Shown here: piece after piece, positions 43,985 to 52,816 of the stretch | Layout of the letters: every line of letters starts with the position of its first letter | How positions within the stretch are numbered: the first letter of the stretch is position 1 | Source: Alicyclobacillus suci | GTDB taxonomy: Bacteria > Bacillota > Bacilli > Alicyclobacillales > Alicyclobacillaceae | Assembly: GCF_017329615.1 (NCBI RefSeq) | Contig: NZ_JAFMTW010000007.1 | Location: forward strand, 62,001 to 126,000 | Length of the DNA stretch: 64,000 bases | Direction of reading: 5' to 3' | Notes under the pieces: generated by a model | Databases searched by the model: none | Seen by the model: only the letters and a program-made list of their open reading frames with translations | Told to the model about the DNA's origin: nothing | Translations under genes and position numbers: made by a program

Positions 43985-45613
43985 TTAGCCTACTGTCCGC
44001 TCTGCAAAACGTGACAGCCATGGACCGATGACTGGCAGCGCGCAAAATTGATCCGGCCGAAGCAATCGCATTCGGAAAGAGACAAACACATAGAGCAGCG
44101 CGCCGGTCAGGCAAGAAATGAGTAATTGCATGACGTTCCACAGCCACAGTTCGCGTGGTGGGAACGATGTCCCGACGTCTGTCAGGATTCGGTTCATGAA
44201 AAATAACTCGATAAACAAGGGCAAAGACGCCAGTAGAAACGGGCGTGCTAAACGCAAGACCGACAATCGCACCCCACTGTGTCTCCGAACGGCCCAGACG
44301 TTGAGCGTTGACGATAGCACATACCCCAAGATAGTCGCGATGGCTGCCCCCAGCACGCTTTTCAGGAGAAGAATGAGGAGAACATTGAGTATCGCTTTCA
44401 AAGCGGTACCTAGAAACATGTTTCGCACGGGTTGATAGAAGTTGCCAAGCCCTTGCAGGATATAGGTCGACATTAACTCCATACTCGAGAAGATGCACAT
44501 CAGTGAGATAGCGGCAATAATGTTGGCGCCCGCGTACGAGTCTGACAATATGTATTCAATGGGGTGCGCGACGCTCAAGAAAAATGCCGCAGCTGGGAAT
44601 GTGACAAAGAACATCATACGCATCGGTGTAATGATGTTGGCTTCTATCGCAGCCTTATCCTGTGCAGCCTTTGCCTTAGAAATTGCAGGCATCACAGAGA
44701 ACCCGACGGCGATGGTGAATGCGAGCGGAAGCTGTACGAGATTTTGAGCTTGTCGCGACAGAATGCCAAAGCCAGCCTGCGCTTGATTAAACGTTTGCCC
44801 AGCAAAATGGGTCAGGACGTTGACGACGGTCAGTGAGTCGACATTACTCGAAATGGGGACGACTAAGGACCCAAGACATACAGGGATGGCTACGTTGTAC
44901 AACATTTGTCGCACGGCTCTATTACTTTGCTGTGGCTTGTAGTGTCGTGTGTGTTGTCTACGAAATCGAATCACCGACAGCCAGAGCGCGAAAGCACCTG
45001 CAACCGCGCCAACAAATGCCCCGAATGTGGCGGTGGCGGCTCCCTCAGCGATTCCCCGGCCATTTTTGATGAGAAAATAGGTTCCAAACACCGCCACGAA
45101 TACGCGAAATAACTGCTCTAGCGCCTGCGAGAGCGCTGGCCCCTTCACCTGCTGAAATCCCTGCAAGTAGCCTCGCAAGGCGCTTTCCAAGGGAACGACT
45201 AAAACTGCCGGTGCGAGCGCGCGAATGGATAGCGTCATGTTTGCAATCTGTTCGTGGCTCGCGTGAATCGCGACGAGACGGGCGTAGTAGGGGGCACCAA
45301 ACCAGATAAGAAGTGCACCAAACACCGCGAAACAACTCACCAGTTTTAATGTCACACGGTACAGTTGCTCGATTTCCATATCATTTTTTGAGGCGGCGCG
45401 TTCTGAGATGAGTTTGCTCAGTGCCGTGGGTAAGCCACTCGTCGCAAGAACCATGAGAATGGTGTAGAGATTGTAGGCGGTTGAGTAATAGCCTTGCCCG
45501 ACATTTCCAAGCAATTGGTTAATTGGTACAATGGATAAAATGCCCAGGAATTTGGTGATTCCGATGGCCGTGACCATGATGGACGATCCGCGAATGAAAC
45601 CCGTTTTCTGCAT
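43985..45613 (-). CDS. Oligosaccharide/lipid II flippase-like protein (SpoVB/YtgP/MurJ group, MOP superfamily)
   Basis: A 542-residue protein with about 14 membrane helices. The N-terminus (GSSIMVTAIGITKFLGILSIVPINQLLG) and the helix 7-8 region (VCLGSLVVPISSNVDSLTVVN) match the polysaccharide-biosynthesis MATE-like family that includes SpoVB and YtgP. It probably moves lipid-linked peptidoglycan precursors or polysaccharide units across the membrane. The start ATG has AGGGTAG upstream. Whether it serves vegetative wall or spore cortex synthesis cannot be decided. Confidence 0.85.
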   Translation of the reverse strand: MQKTGFIRGSSIMVTAIGITKFLGILSIVPINQLLGNVGQGYYSTAYNLYTILMVLATSGLPTALSKLISERAASKNDMEIEQLYRVTLKLVSCFAVFGALLIWFGAPYYARLVAIHASHEQIANMTLSIRALAPAVLVVPLESALRGYLQGFQQVKGPALSQALEQLFRVFVAVFGTYFLIKNGRGIAEGAATATFGAFVGAVAGAFALWLSVIRFRRQHTRHYKPQQSNRAVRQMLYNVAIPVCLGSLVVPISSNVDSLTVVNVLTHFAGQTFNQAQAGFGILSRQAQNLVQLPLAFTIAVGFSVMPAISKAKAAQDKAAIEANIITPMRMMFFVTFPAAAFFLSVAHPIEYILSDSYAGANIIAAISLMCIFSSMELMSTYILQGLGNFYQPVRNMFLGTALKAILNVLLILLLKSVLGAAIATILGYVLSSTLNVWAVRRHSGVRLSVLRLARPFLLASLPLFIELFFMNRILTDVGTSFPPRELWLWNVMQLLISCLTGALLYVFVSFRMRLLRPDQFCALPVIGPWLSRFAERTVG

Positions 45614-45685
45614 AATCTACCCTTATCTCTTCCGAAACTTAATCCATCATACTACATTCAACAATAAACTGGCCTCCTCGCTGTT

Positions 45686-45863
45686 TTAGGTGGGTAAATC
45701 AAAAGACAACTTATCTAGTAACAGGTAAATTATAGAGATATAGTTGTCGACGTTGCGGTAGCCCTTTGCTCTTCTTTTATAGCTTGGATGAGACTGTTCA
45801 TGCTTTCAATAAGTGCATTGTTGACCCTGCTGTCAAACCAAGATAGAGTTGAGTCCGTATAAT
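45686..45863 (-). pseudogene. C-terminal remnant of an ISL3-family transposase
   Basis: The minus strand reads TLSWFDSRVNNALIESMNSL and then IQA in one frame. After a one-base change it continues in another frame as KRRAKGYRNVDNYISIIYLL, ending LSFDLPT-stop. This is the typical C-terminus of ISL3 transposases (RARGYR, GKLDF-like end). The upstream part is missing and the fragment ends exactly where the IS256-type remnant begins. Confidence 0.72.
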
Positions 45864-45864
45864 T

Positions 45865-46816
45865 GGTGTAAATTCAGTGGACGCGCTGGGTGACATAACG
45901 TGAAAGTGCCACCTCGCCCCTCTTTGGTAGAATGAGTTTGCTGAGAACTAATCTACTAGGAGGAATACGAGAATGGCACAGTACAACATTACCGTGGACG
46001 ATGAAATTTTGAAAGGCTTGTTTTCTGGGGATAAGGGGATGTCCCAACTGCTGGAGCAGGTCTTGAACTAGATTCTTAAGGCACAGTCGTCCGAACAGCT
46101 TCAGGCGGAGCCATATGAGCGTTCTGAGGAGCGCCAGGGTTATCGGAATGGAACCGGCCCCCATCCGTTGACAACGCGCGTGGGCACGATTACGCTACGT
46201 GTTCCCCGTCTGCGTAACGGAAACTGTTCGTCTTGACCCCATCGTCCATGCATGGATGGTCGGAATCTGAAGGATCGAAGATATCCGTTTGTCTTGGTGG
46301 ATGCCATGGTTCTGAAGATTCGGGAGGATGGGAGAGTTCGTTCAAGAGCGGCGATGATAGCGACCGGCGTCAACGATGAAGGATATCGTGAGATGCTTGG
46401 CATCATGCTTGGCGACAGCGAATCTGAGTCAAGCTGGTCTGAGTTCTTCTCTTGGCTGAAGAGTCGCGATTTGCGAGGTGTCGATATTGTGGTCTCCGAC
46501 AGTCACAGTGGGCTTGTGAAGGCATTGCAAGCGCAGTTCCAAGGCGCAACGTGACAGCGGTGTCCAACGCACTTTATGCGCAAATTTTTAGACGCGACGC
46601 CCAAGCATTTGCATGATGAACTGTATGGAAAAGTACGGGCGATATTGGTGCGCTACTCATGGAAATCGACGAGAAATGGCAGTCGGGACACAAGTATCTC
46701 GACATGATGGAGTATTTCGCGTGGCGTGAGGAGCAACTGAAGAAAAACAAAGAGGCATCGAAGATTAGTCAAATAGGTTGACATAATTCAAATCTGCCGG
46801 AGGGCGAATTTACACC
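45865..46816 (+). mobile_element. Degenerate IS256-family insertion sequence
   Basis: Perfect 11-bp terminal inverted repeats, GGTGTAAATTC at 45865-45875 and GAATTTACACC at 46806-46816, bound a broken IS256 (mutator) transposase gene. The remnant is about 950 bp against a usual 1.3-1.5 kb, in line with two internal deletions. I see no clear target-site duplication. Confidence 0.85.
45974..46781 (+). pseudogene. IS256-family (mutator) transposase, broken
   Basis: It begins MAQYNITVDDEILKGLFSGD with AGGAGG upstream. It is interrupted by a stop after LLEQVLN, then continues with AQSSEQLQAEPYERSEERQG and LTTRVGTITLRVPRLR. A deletion joins this, out of frame, to RYPFVLVDAMVLKIREDGR, which holds the first catalytic Asp. 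The ESESSWSEFFSWLKSR and IVVSDSHSGLVKAL (second Asp) blocks follow. A TGA replaces Trp after FQGAT, and a second deletion joins the HFMRKFLDATPK part to the C-terminal EIDEKWQSGHKYLDMMEYF. Four lesions make it non-functional. Confidence 0.88.
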
Positions 46817-47204
46817 ACATTTAGGACTTGATCTTCGCCCGCGACAGGAATCGCTCTCGCTAATGGTTGGCGCTACTTTCCACAGATACAAACCTGCTGG
46901 ATGATGAAGTGATTCGAATCTACGGCAAGCGCTTAGGACACTGCAGTCCGCCTTGGAGACGCTGGACATGCCAAATGACAACCATATCGACACTATGATT
47001 CAGCAGTTTATTGCGCATTTACCCAGTCCTATCAAGGAGAAACTCGCTGCTTAAGGGTGTGAAACTTGAGTTAATTATTTGAGAGAGCCATACCGTTATT
47101 GTGTTTGTACAGCTATTTTCAGGAAGTGTAGCGGAGGGGGTACACTTATTCTTCATCATTTTATAAAATCTATGTGTATATTTCGTTTATAGATGACACT
47201 GTCA
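46817..47204. other. Gap with an unidentified coding-like remnant
   Basis: About 390 bases without an intact gene. On the plus strand 46885-47054 reads, with one frame change, NLLDDEVIRIYGKRL and then SALETLDMPNDNHIDTMIQQ, ending KEKLAA-stop. That looks like the end of a decayed gene, perhaps another mobile-element protein. I do not recognise it. Confidence 0.4.
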
Positions 47205-47220
47205 TATACAGCTGTATAAT
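47192..47220 (+). promoter_or_regulatory. Promoter/operator of the Dps gene
   Basis: A perfect -10 box TATAAT (47215-47220) with a weak -35 (GATGAC) 17 bases upstream. A perfect 14-bp palindrome, TATACAGCTGTATA (47205-47218), overlaps the -10, suggesting repressor control. The dps start codon is 60 bases downstream. Confidence 0.5.
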
Positions 47221-47279
47221 AAATGATATGGCATTGGGTTATATTGGGTAGGAATCAATGCCTGTTGGGGGGATGTAAG

Positions 47280-47762
47280 GTGACCAAGCTGAGGAAGACG
47301 CGAATTCACATGGCGGACGAAGTTCGGCAACATATGATTGAATTATTGAACCGACATGTGACGGACTTGACGGATTTGTTCATCCAAACCAAGCTTGCCC
47401 ACTGGAATGTGCGCGGGTCGCATTTTATTGCATATCATGAGCTATTTGACGAATTAGCGGGCCACTTGACTGAATTGACGGATATGGTGGCTGAACGGGT
47501 GACTACATTGGGCGGCGTTGCCGGGGTACCTGTGCAAGATATCGCCACACAGACTTCACTTCCTGTTTGGCCCCTTCAAACCAGTCAGGATGTGTCTGTG
47601 TTGCAGGCACTTGCAGAGCGTTGGGCCGTTGTGGCGAATAGCGCGCGTGAAGCCATTTTCAAGTCGGCGGAGGAAGATCCGGATACATCCGATTTGTTTA
47701 CGGAAGTCTCGCGTCAACTGGATAAAGACCTATGGTTCTTGGAAGCCCATTTGTCTGATTAA
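47280..47762 (+). CDS. dps: Dps family DNA-protecting ferritin-like protein
   Basis: A 160-residue protein starting at a GTG (47280) with GGGGGG seven bases upstream. The ferroxidase motif is seen in KLAHWNVRGSHFIAYHELFDEL (His, Asp and Glu of the inter-subunit site). Helices C and D end in FTEVSRQLDKDLWFLEAHL. It forms a 12-mer that oxidises Fe2+ using peroxide and shields DNA. The 19 codons of the longer frame ahead of the GTG are not conserved in type. A palindrome overlaps the promoter. Confidence 0.92.
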   Translation: MTKLRKTRIHMADEVRQHMIELLNRHVTDLTDLFIQTKLAHWNVRGSHFIAYHELFDELAGHLTELTDMVAERVTTLGGVAGVPVQDIATQTSLPVWPLQTSQDVSVLQALAERWAVVANSAREAIFKSAEEDPDTSDLFTEVSRQLDKDLWFLEAHLSD

Positions 47763-48090
47763 TGCCAGTAAGATGTATATACCATGTAGCAATGTCTTGC
47801 TAGGATAGGCTGTTCGAGAGATAGGTGCCACTAGTCTAGGGGTGGCGCGATGAATTTTCACAGGAGTCACCAATGATATGCACAGGTCGTGTATAGATTG
47901 GTTGGCTCTTTTTGTGTTGCTGCATATTTTCATTTTTCAACTTGACCGACATTCATTAATTCACTGAATTTAGTAAAAGCTGTTCTCTTCCAATTTCGCT
48001 GAACGGCGAAGTGGGAACGGTGAAGTAGGCAGCTAGCCATGTGGACGTATCTAAGCAAGCGGGATACGCCCACTCAATCTACTGACGCAT
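47763..48090. other. Non-coding gap between dps and the tetR-like gene
   Basis: About 330 bases between convergent genes. No supportable gene or strong terminator; one weak hairpin (TTCGC...GCGAA) lies near 47996-48011. Confidence 0.4.
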
Positions 48091-48714
48091 TTATGGGTTA
48101 TCTTGATGTGCTTGTGGGAAAAATATCAGGCAGAGCTGTTCCAGAAACGATTCGGATGAATACCCGCGTACATCTCTCTGAAACACATAGAAATCCTTTT
48201 TGAGTGCCGTCAATAAGATATCTGCGCGAAATACGTTGTCTGGCTCGGCCAACGTATTAACTGTCATTTCCTGGAATAATTTTGTGATGATGTCATGTAA
48301 CTCATCATATACAGGGTCTGGCGCTCTCGATTGTGACTTGTTCGCCGGTGACACTTCCTCCACACCTGCCAGCAACTGTAGCTTTTTCTCGCGAAAGGCG
48401 ATAAAGATGGTCAGAATACCTTTTAAGCGTTGGCTCGGCGGTTCATCTCGATGTTCCTTGAGATAAGCCTCGATATCCTCGAACAGGAGAACGATGTTGT
48501 CTTTGATTAAGTCCATGCACAATTCGCTTTTGTTTCTGTAGCGTCGATACAGCGTTCCGGGACCGATGCCCGCTTCGATTGCGATTTGATTCATACTGAC
48601 TTGCTCTACTCCATGTTGTTCAAACAGCTTTACCGCAGCATCTAATATGCGTTGACGATTTTCTGCTGCATCCCGTCGTTCTGTACGTGTATGCCGTTGT
48701 CTCGCGTGATTCAT
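48091..48714 (-). CDS. TetR family transcriptional regulator
   Basis: A 207-residue regulator from the ATG at 48714 (GAGGGA upstream). The N-terminal HTH spans about residues 10-60: RILDAAVKLFEQHGVEQVSM, then NQIAIEAGIGPGTLYRRYRNK. The rest forms a ligand-binding dimer domain. It is divergent from an isochorismatase-like/MFS gene pair, with two identical palindromes in between, so it most likely represses that pair and itself. The ligand is unknown. Confidence 0.9.
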   Translation of the reverse strand: MNHARQRHTRTERRDAAENRQRILDAAVKLFEQHGVEQVSMNQIAIEAGIGPGTLYRRYRNKSELCMDLIKDNIVLLFEDIEAYLKEHRDEPPSQRLKGILTIFIAFREKKLQLLAGVEEVSPANKSQSRAPDPVYDELHDIITKLFQEMTVNTLAEPDNVFRADILLTALKKDFYVFQRDVRGYSSESFLEQLCLIFFPQAHQDNP

Positions 48715-48769
48715 AGCAATCAATCCCTCAATAGAATTTGTTTCATTTAAATTTAAAAAACTTACCTCA

Positions 48770-48816
48770 TTGACAAGTGGAGAACTCTCCGATTATCATC
48801 AAATGGAGAACTCTCC
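48770..48816 (+). promoter_or_regulatory. Promoter with two tandem TetR-type operators
   Basis: A consensus -35 TTGACA (48770-48775), 17 bases and a TTATCA -10 (48793-48798). Two identical palindromes GGAGAACTCTCC lie at 48779-48790 (in the promoter spacer) and 48805-48816, 26 bases apart. The sites are placed to block transcription of the isochorismatase-like/MFS operon. Confidence 0.7.
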
Positions 48817-48853
48817 GGTTATTATAACCGAAATTAAAGGAGTGTAAAAACCT

Positions 48854-49435
48854 ATGAACCATCCAGCATTGCTCGTCATGGACATGCAGAACGGCATTGT
48901 TTCTCGCTTTCAAGAAAATCAGGCAATGATGAACGCAGTTCAAAAATCTGTGGAGGTTGCTCGGCAAAAGGGTATCCCTGTTATTTTTGTACGCGTTGCC
49001 TTTAGTGAAGGGTATCCGGAAGTCAGTCCCAAAAACAAGGCTTTCTCGCAGGTGCAGCAGATGGGCGGTATGACTGTCTCCGAATATGCGACACAAATTC
49101 ACGAATCTGTACAACCAAGGACTGGGGAACCCATTGTTACGAAATACCGCGTAAGTGCCTTTGCTGGAAGTAACTTGGAAGTCATTCTTCGTGCTAAACA
49201 AATTGATACACTGATTCTCACTGGCATTGCAACGAGTGGAGTCGTTTTGTCAACGCTTCGTGAAGCGGCAGACAAGGATTTTGCGATTACTGTGCTCGAG
49301 GATGCCTGTGCTGATCCGGACTCTGAAGTCCACCGCGTGCTCATGGAAAAAGTATTTCCTCGCCAGGCAACTGTGCAGACTGTCGACGAATGGGTGAATA
49401 CACTTAATTCAACTCACACGCAAACAACAAACTAA
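48854..49435 (+). CDS. Isochorismatase-superfamily hydrolase-like protein lacking the nucleophilic Cys
   Basis: A 193-residue protein of the isochorismatase/cysteine hydrolase superfamily. The catalytic Asp is in LLVMDMQNGI and the Lys in VTKYRVSAFAGS. The usual nucleophile region (TxxCV) reads GIATSGVVLSTLREA, with Val in the place of Cys. A large subgroup shares this TSGVVLST form, so the reaction may resemble Cys-independent isochorismatases or be something else. AAAGGAGTG precedes the ATG. It is co-transcribed with an MFS transporter and controlled by the divergent TetR gene. Confidence 0.82.
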   Translation: MNHPALLVMDMQNGIVSRFQENQAMMNAVQKSVEVARQKGIPVIFVRVAFSEGYPEVSPKNKAFSQVQQMGGMTVSEYATQIHESVQPRTGEPIVTKYRVSAFAGSNLEVILRAKQIDTLILTGIATSGVVLSTLREAADKDFAITVLEDACADPDSEVHRVLMEKVFPRQATVQTVDEWVNTLNSTHTQTTN

Positions 49436-49447
49436 GGGGTGACCATC

Positions 49448-50836
49448 TTGCCAAGCGGTAACCCCTTTTCATGGAGATTTGTAGCTCCGTTGTACATGGG
49501 ATCAACACTGAACCCAATTAATAGCTCCATGATTGCGACCGCGTTGGTGCCGATTGCCATGTTTTTGCATATTTCAGCAGCCCAAACCACCATTTTGGTC
49601 ACGGCGCTTTATTTGGCGAGCTCCATCGCGCAACCAACGGCTGGGAAACTCGCGGAGGAGTTTGGACCGCGGCGAGTATTTTTGGCGGGGATTCTGCTCG
49701 TGCTTATCGGGGGCTTGTTAGGTGGGTTCGGCAGGGACATGGCCATGTTGGTCATCTCCAGAGTGCTCATCGGCGTCGGTACGTCAACTGCCTATCCGTC
49801 TGCTATGTTGCTGATTCGCCGGCGTGCCGAGTCAGTTGGGATGTCTAAGCCACCAGGTAACGTATTAGGTGCACTTCAGATTGCTGGCGTCGTGACAGCC
49901 GCAGTAGGGCTCCCCATTGGGGGAGTCCTCGTGGATGCCTGGGGGTGGCGCACGACGTTTCTCGTCAATATTCCATTTGCACTCATCGCGTTTGTGATGG
50001 CAGCATTATGGATTCCAAAGGATAAACCTGTCCAGGGGAAGATAACCCTTCGAGAGGTATCTTCACGGATTGACGTGTCAGGCATCATCGGGTTTGCGCT
50101 TACGATTACATCGCTGATGGTATTTTTGTTCTCTTTGCCTAAACCAAACTGGCTGGCGCTTGGTTTGGCCGTCCTGTTCGGCGTGGTATTAACTGTTTGG
50201 GAGTTGAAAGTAGCGCGTCCATTCATCGACGTGCGGTTGCTTGCGACGAACTTGGCGCTCACGCGCACTTATACGCGCTTTGCCTTATTGACGCTGTGTA
50301 TCTACACGGTGCTGTACGGCGTGACGGAGTGGATTGGTGCAGCGCGAGGCACATCGTCACTCGGTGCAGGGCTACTCATTTTGCCAATGAGTGTCGTTTC
50401 AGCACTGGTCGTAGGGCCAATTTCAAAGCGAAACCTGGTACTTGCCCCGTTGATTGCCTCTGCTGTGTCCTGTATTATCGCGTCCATTGGCGTGCTCTTT
50501 CTGACCACAAGCACACCAATCATTTGGATTTTGATAATGACGTGTATTTTTGGGATCACGATGGGGACAATGGTCAGCGGAAATCAGATAGCATTGTACA
50601 CACAGGTTGCTGCAGACCAAATTGGAACCGCCTCGGGTTTGTTCCGCACATTCGGGTATATTGGTTCAATCGCTTCTTCGGCGTTGATTGGAATTGCCTT
50701 TCATAAGAAAGTATCGGATGCCGGTATGCATCATGTTGCCATTGTAATGATAGCAGTCAGTGCCTTAGCGCTGTTGATGATATTGACGGACCGTCGACTC
50801 CGGGGAATAACGAAACGAGAAAAAGCCACTTCTTAA
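49448..50836 (+). CDS. MFS transporter (DHA2-like), cassette partner
   Basis: A transporter of about 462 residues with 12-14 helices. It shows the loop motif GKLAEEFGPRRVFLAG and helix 4-5 residues VISRVLIGVGTSTAYPSAM. The start is probably the TTG at 49448, five bases after GGGGTGA; GTG at 49439 is the alternative. It follows the isochorismatase-like gene with almost no gap, so the two act together. Export of the compound that induces the TetR regulator is the simplest reading. Confidence 0.87.
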   Translation: MPSGNPFSWRFVAPLYMGSTLNPINSSMIATALVPIAMFLHISAAQTTILVTALYLASSIAQPTAGKLAEEFGPRRVFLAGILLVLIGGLLGGFGRDMAMLVISRVLIGVGTSTAYPSAMLLIRRRAESVGMSKPPGNVLGALQIAGVVTAAVGLPIGGVLVDAWGWRTTFLVNIPFALIAFVMAALWIPKDKPVQGKITLREVSSRIDVSGIIGFALTITSLMVFLFSLPKPNWLALGLAVLFGVVLTVWELKVARPFIDVRLLATNLALTRTYTRFALLTLCIYTVLYGVTEWIGAARGTSSLGAGLLILPMSVVSALVVGPISKRNLVLAPLIASAVSCIIASIGVLFLTTSTPIIWILIMTCIFGITMGTMVSGNQIALYTQVAADQIGTASGLFRTFGYIGSIASSALIGIAFHKKVSDAGMHHVAIVMIAVSALALLMILTDRRLRGITKREKATS

Positions 50837-51333
50837 CCAGGGGATGGTGGACGTCATGCACTGTCGAGCGTATGCATGGCTACACCGGGAGGTTGTGCAT
50901 TACAAAACTTAGGATTATTTTGGTATCATAGGTGAATACATGAATCGTCAAAGGTACCTCCACACCTGGAGGTCGGTGTGCGTAATACTATAACGAGAAG
51001 GCAAACTTGCCCCATGATACCTGTAAGCGAGGGTTGCAAGTTTGCTTCTCCTCCCAAAAAGTAATATACTCCTCTATTTTCATTAATCAAGTGTAAAACA
51101 CCTGTTTATCTCGATGTTTTTTCCCTTCAGTGAGTTGAGGAACCACAATAGTCCTGGCATGCGTGGCGTTTCGAACTTCTTATATCCTTGAGGAAGTCCG
51201 ACATGGTTTCCATGTGTCATCGCATACGGCACCCTCTGCCGCTTGAAAATCGACCTGACCTAATTGATGTGATAAACTAAGTAAACAGAGAGAGTGTGTA
51301 GCAAAAGTTACATGTAAAAAAAGGGGGAAGGCT
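50837..51333. other. Long leader/gap before antiporter copy 2, with a structured segment
   Basis: About 500 bases without an intact gene. At 50954-50979 CCTCCACACCTGGAGG and CACAC/GTGTG can form alternative stems. At 50995-51050 GAGAAG-GCAAACTTGC pairs with GCAAGTTTGC-TTCTC around a 25-base loop, a long stem followed by a short A-rich stretch. On the minus strand 51083-51230 reads like a decayed protein end (KKFETPRMPGLLWFLNSLKG). None of this matches a riboswitch I know. Confidence 0.4.
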
Positions 51334-52809
51334 ATGGAGTCATTTCTCCTGTTATTATCTGTTATTTTGTTAGCCGGAGTTTGGTCTGCTCGTGTGGGGA
51401 ATCGGATTGGATTTCCCGTCCTCATTGGGTTCGTAGCCATCGGCATCGTGCTTGGGCCGGGTGGGCTAGGAATCAGCCCTAAAGTACCACTATCTACTGC
51501 GCAATCAGTTGGTTACATCGCGTTGATACTTATTTTATTTGAGGGCGGTTTGCACACTTCTGCGGCGAGAATACGCAATGTATGGCTTCCTGCATTGTCG
51601 CTTGCGACAGTCGGCGTGCTCATCAGTGCTGCGGTAATGGCTTATCTAGCACACGATTTACTGAATCTGCCGTTTTTCCCCTCTGCCTTAGTTGGCGTTG
51701 CGGTGAGTTCCACAGATGCCGCTTCGGTGTTTTCCATTCTCGGCGGTCAGCCTTTGCGACGACGATTAGTCGATGTGTTGGAAGTGGAATCAGGTACGAA
51801 TGATCCGATGGCTTTCTTTTTGACTATCGTCCTGATTCAGTGGTCGACTCATGGGATGGGCTCGTTTTGGCATGCGTCTTTCTATGTTATCGGAACTTTT
51901 GCGCTACAGATGCTGGTTGGACTTGTTGTGGGGTTAATTACGGGGTATCTTGGGTCTCTGGCGAATCAGCGTATCAAGCTGGACACGGGTGGATTGTACC
52001 CGACCTTGACACTGGCATTTGCCCTTCTGTCCTACGCGGCTGCTGTTCTGTTCCACGGAAGTGGATTTCTTTCGGTGTACGTCGCTTCGGTGGTTATGGG
52101 AAATCGCCGGCTTGAACACCGCTATAGTATTATGCGATTCCACGAAGGGCTTTCGTGGACAATGCACATACTCATGTTCGTGGTCCTCGGATTGCAGATG
52201 TCGCCATCGCGTTTGTTTTCCATCATGCTGCCAGGTCTTGGTTTAGCTGTCGGGGCGTTATTCGTGGCTCGCCCTGTGGCGGTCTGGCTATCTACACTTC
52301 GCATGGGTTTTAAGTGGCGAGAAAAACTGTTTATGTCCTGGGCGGGGTTTCGAGGGGCAGTACCGATTGTACTTGTTCTCACCGCGATACTTTCACCAGG
52401 TTATACACCTAGCACGATGTTAGATGCGGTATTCTTCGTCGTGATTGCATCAACTTTGGTGCAAGGGTGGACGGTCAAACCGTTGGCGAACAAACTTGAC
52501 CTGTTTGAGCGTTCTCCGTCTGAAGGTCTTTTAGAATTAGTCGCTATCGCGCGGGAAAACGCGATTGTGACACCGATTGAAATTCCAGAGAAGTCGAGTT
52601 TTATTGACCGAAAGATGGTCGAGATTGACTTTCCAGAAAACACGTTGTGCTATGCTATCATTCGCGATAATCACGTCATTGTGCCGAGAGGCGCGACGAG
52701 ACTCCAAGCGTATGATCATCTATTGGTTCTGTCGGATCGTCGACATATCAGTGACCTTCGACGCCTGTTTAACAGGGAATTGATTGGTGAGCCAGAGTTT
52801 TTGCCATAG
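51334..52809 (+). CDS. K+/H+ (cation/proton) antiporter with RCK_C domain, copy 2
   Basis: A 491-residue paralogue of the protein at 14123-15598, equal in length and collinear throughout. It shares LILFEGGLHTS, SSTDAASVFSILGG, RRRLVDVLEVESGTNDPMAFFLT and the C-terminal ENTLCYAII and HLLVLSDRRHIS. About 12-13 helices lead to a cytoplasmic TrkA-C-like domain. It probably expels monovalent cations in exchange for H+. It is preceded by a GGGGGAAGG ribosome binding site and a long leader, and followed by a clear terminator, so it is monocistronic. Confidence 0.9.
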   Translation: MESFLLLLSVILLAGVWSARVGNRIGFPVLIGFVAIGIVLGPGGLGISPKVPLSTAQSVGYIALILILFEGGLHTSAARIRNVWLPALSLATVGVLISAAVMAYLAHDLLNLPFFPSALVGVAVSSTDAASVFSILGGQPLRRRLVDVLEVESGTNDPMAFFLTIVLIQWSTHGMGSFWHASFYVIGTFALQMLVGLVVGLITGYLGSLANQRIKLDTGGLYPTLTLAFALLSYAAAVLFHGSGFLSVYVASVVMGNRRLEHRYSIMRFHEGLSWTMHILMFVVLGLQMSPSRLFSIMLPGLGLAVGALFVARPVAVWLSTLRMGFKWREKLFMSWAGFRGAVPIVLVLTAILSPGYTPSTMLDAVFFVVIASTLVQGWTVKPLANKLDLFERSPSEGLLELVAIARENAIVTPIEIPEKSSFIDRKMVEIDFPENTLCYAIIRDNHVIVPRGATRLQAYDHLLVLSDRRHISDLRRLFNRELIGEPEFLP

Positions 52810-52816
52810 CACATGG

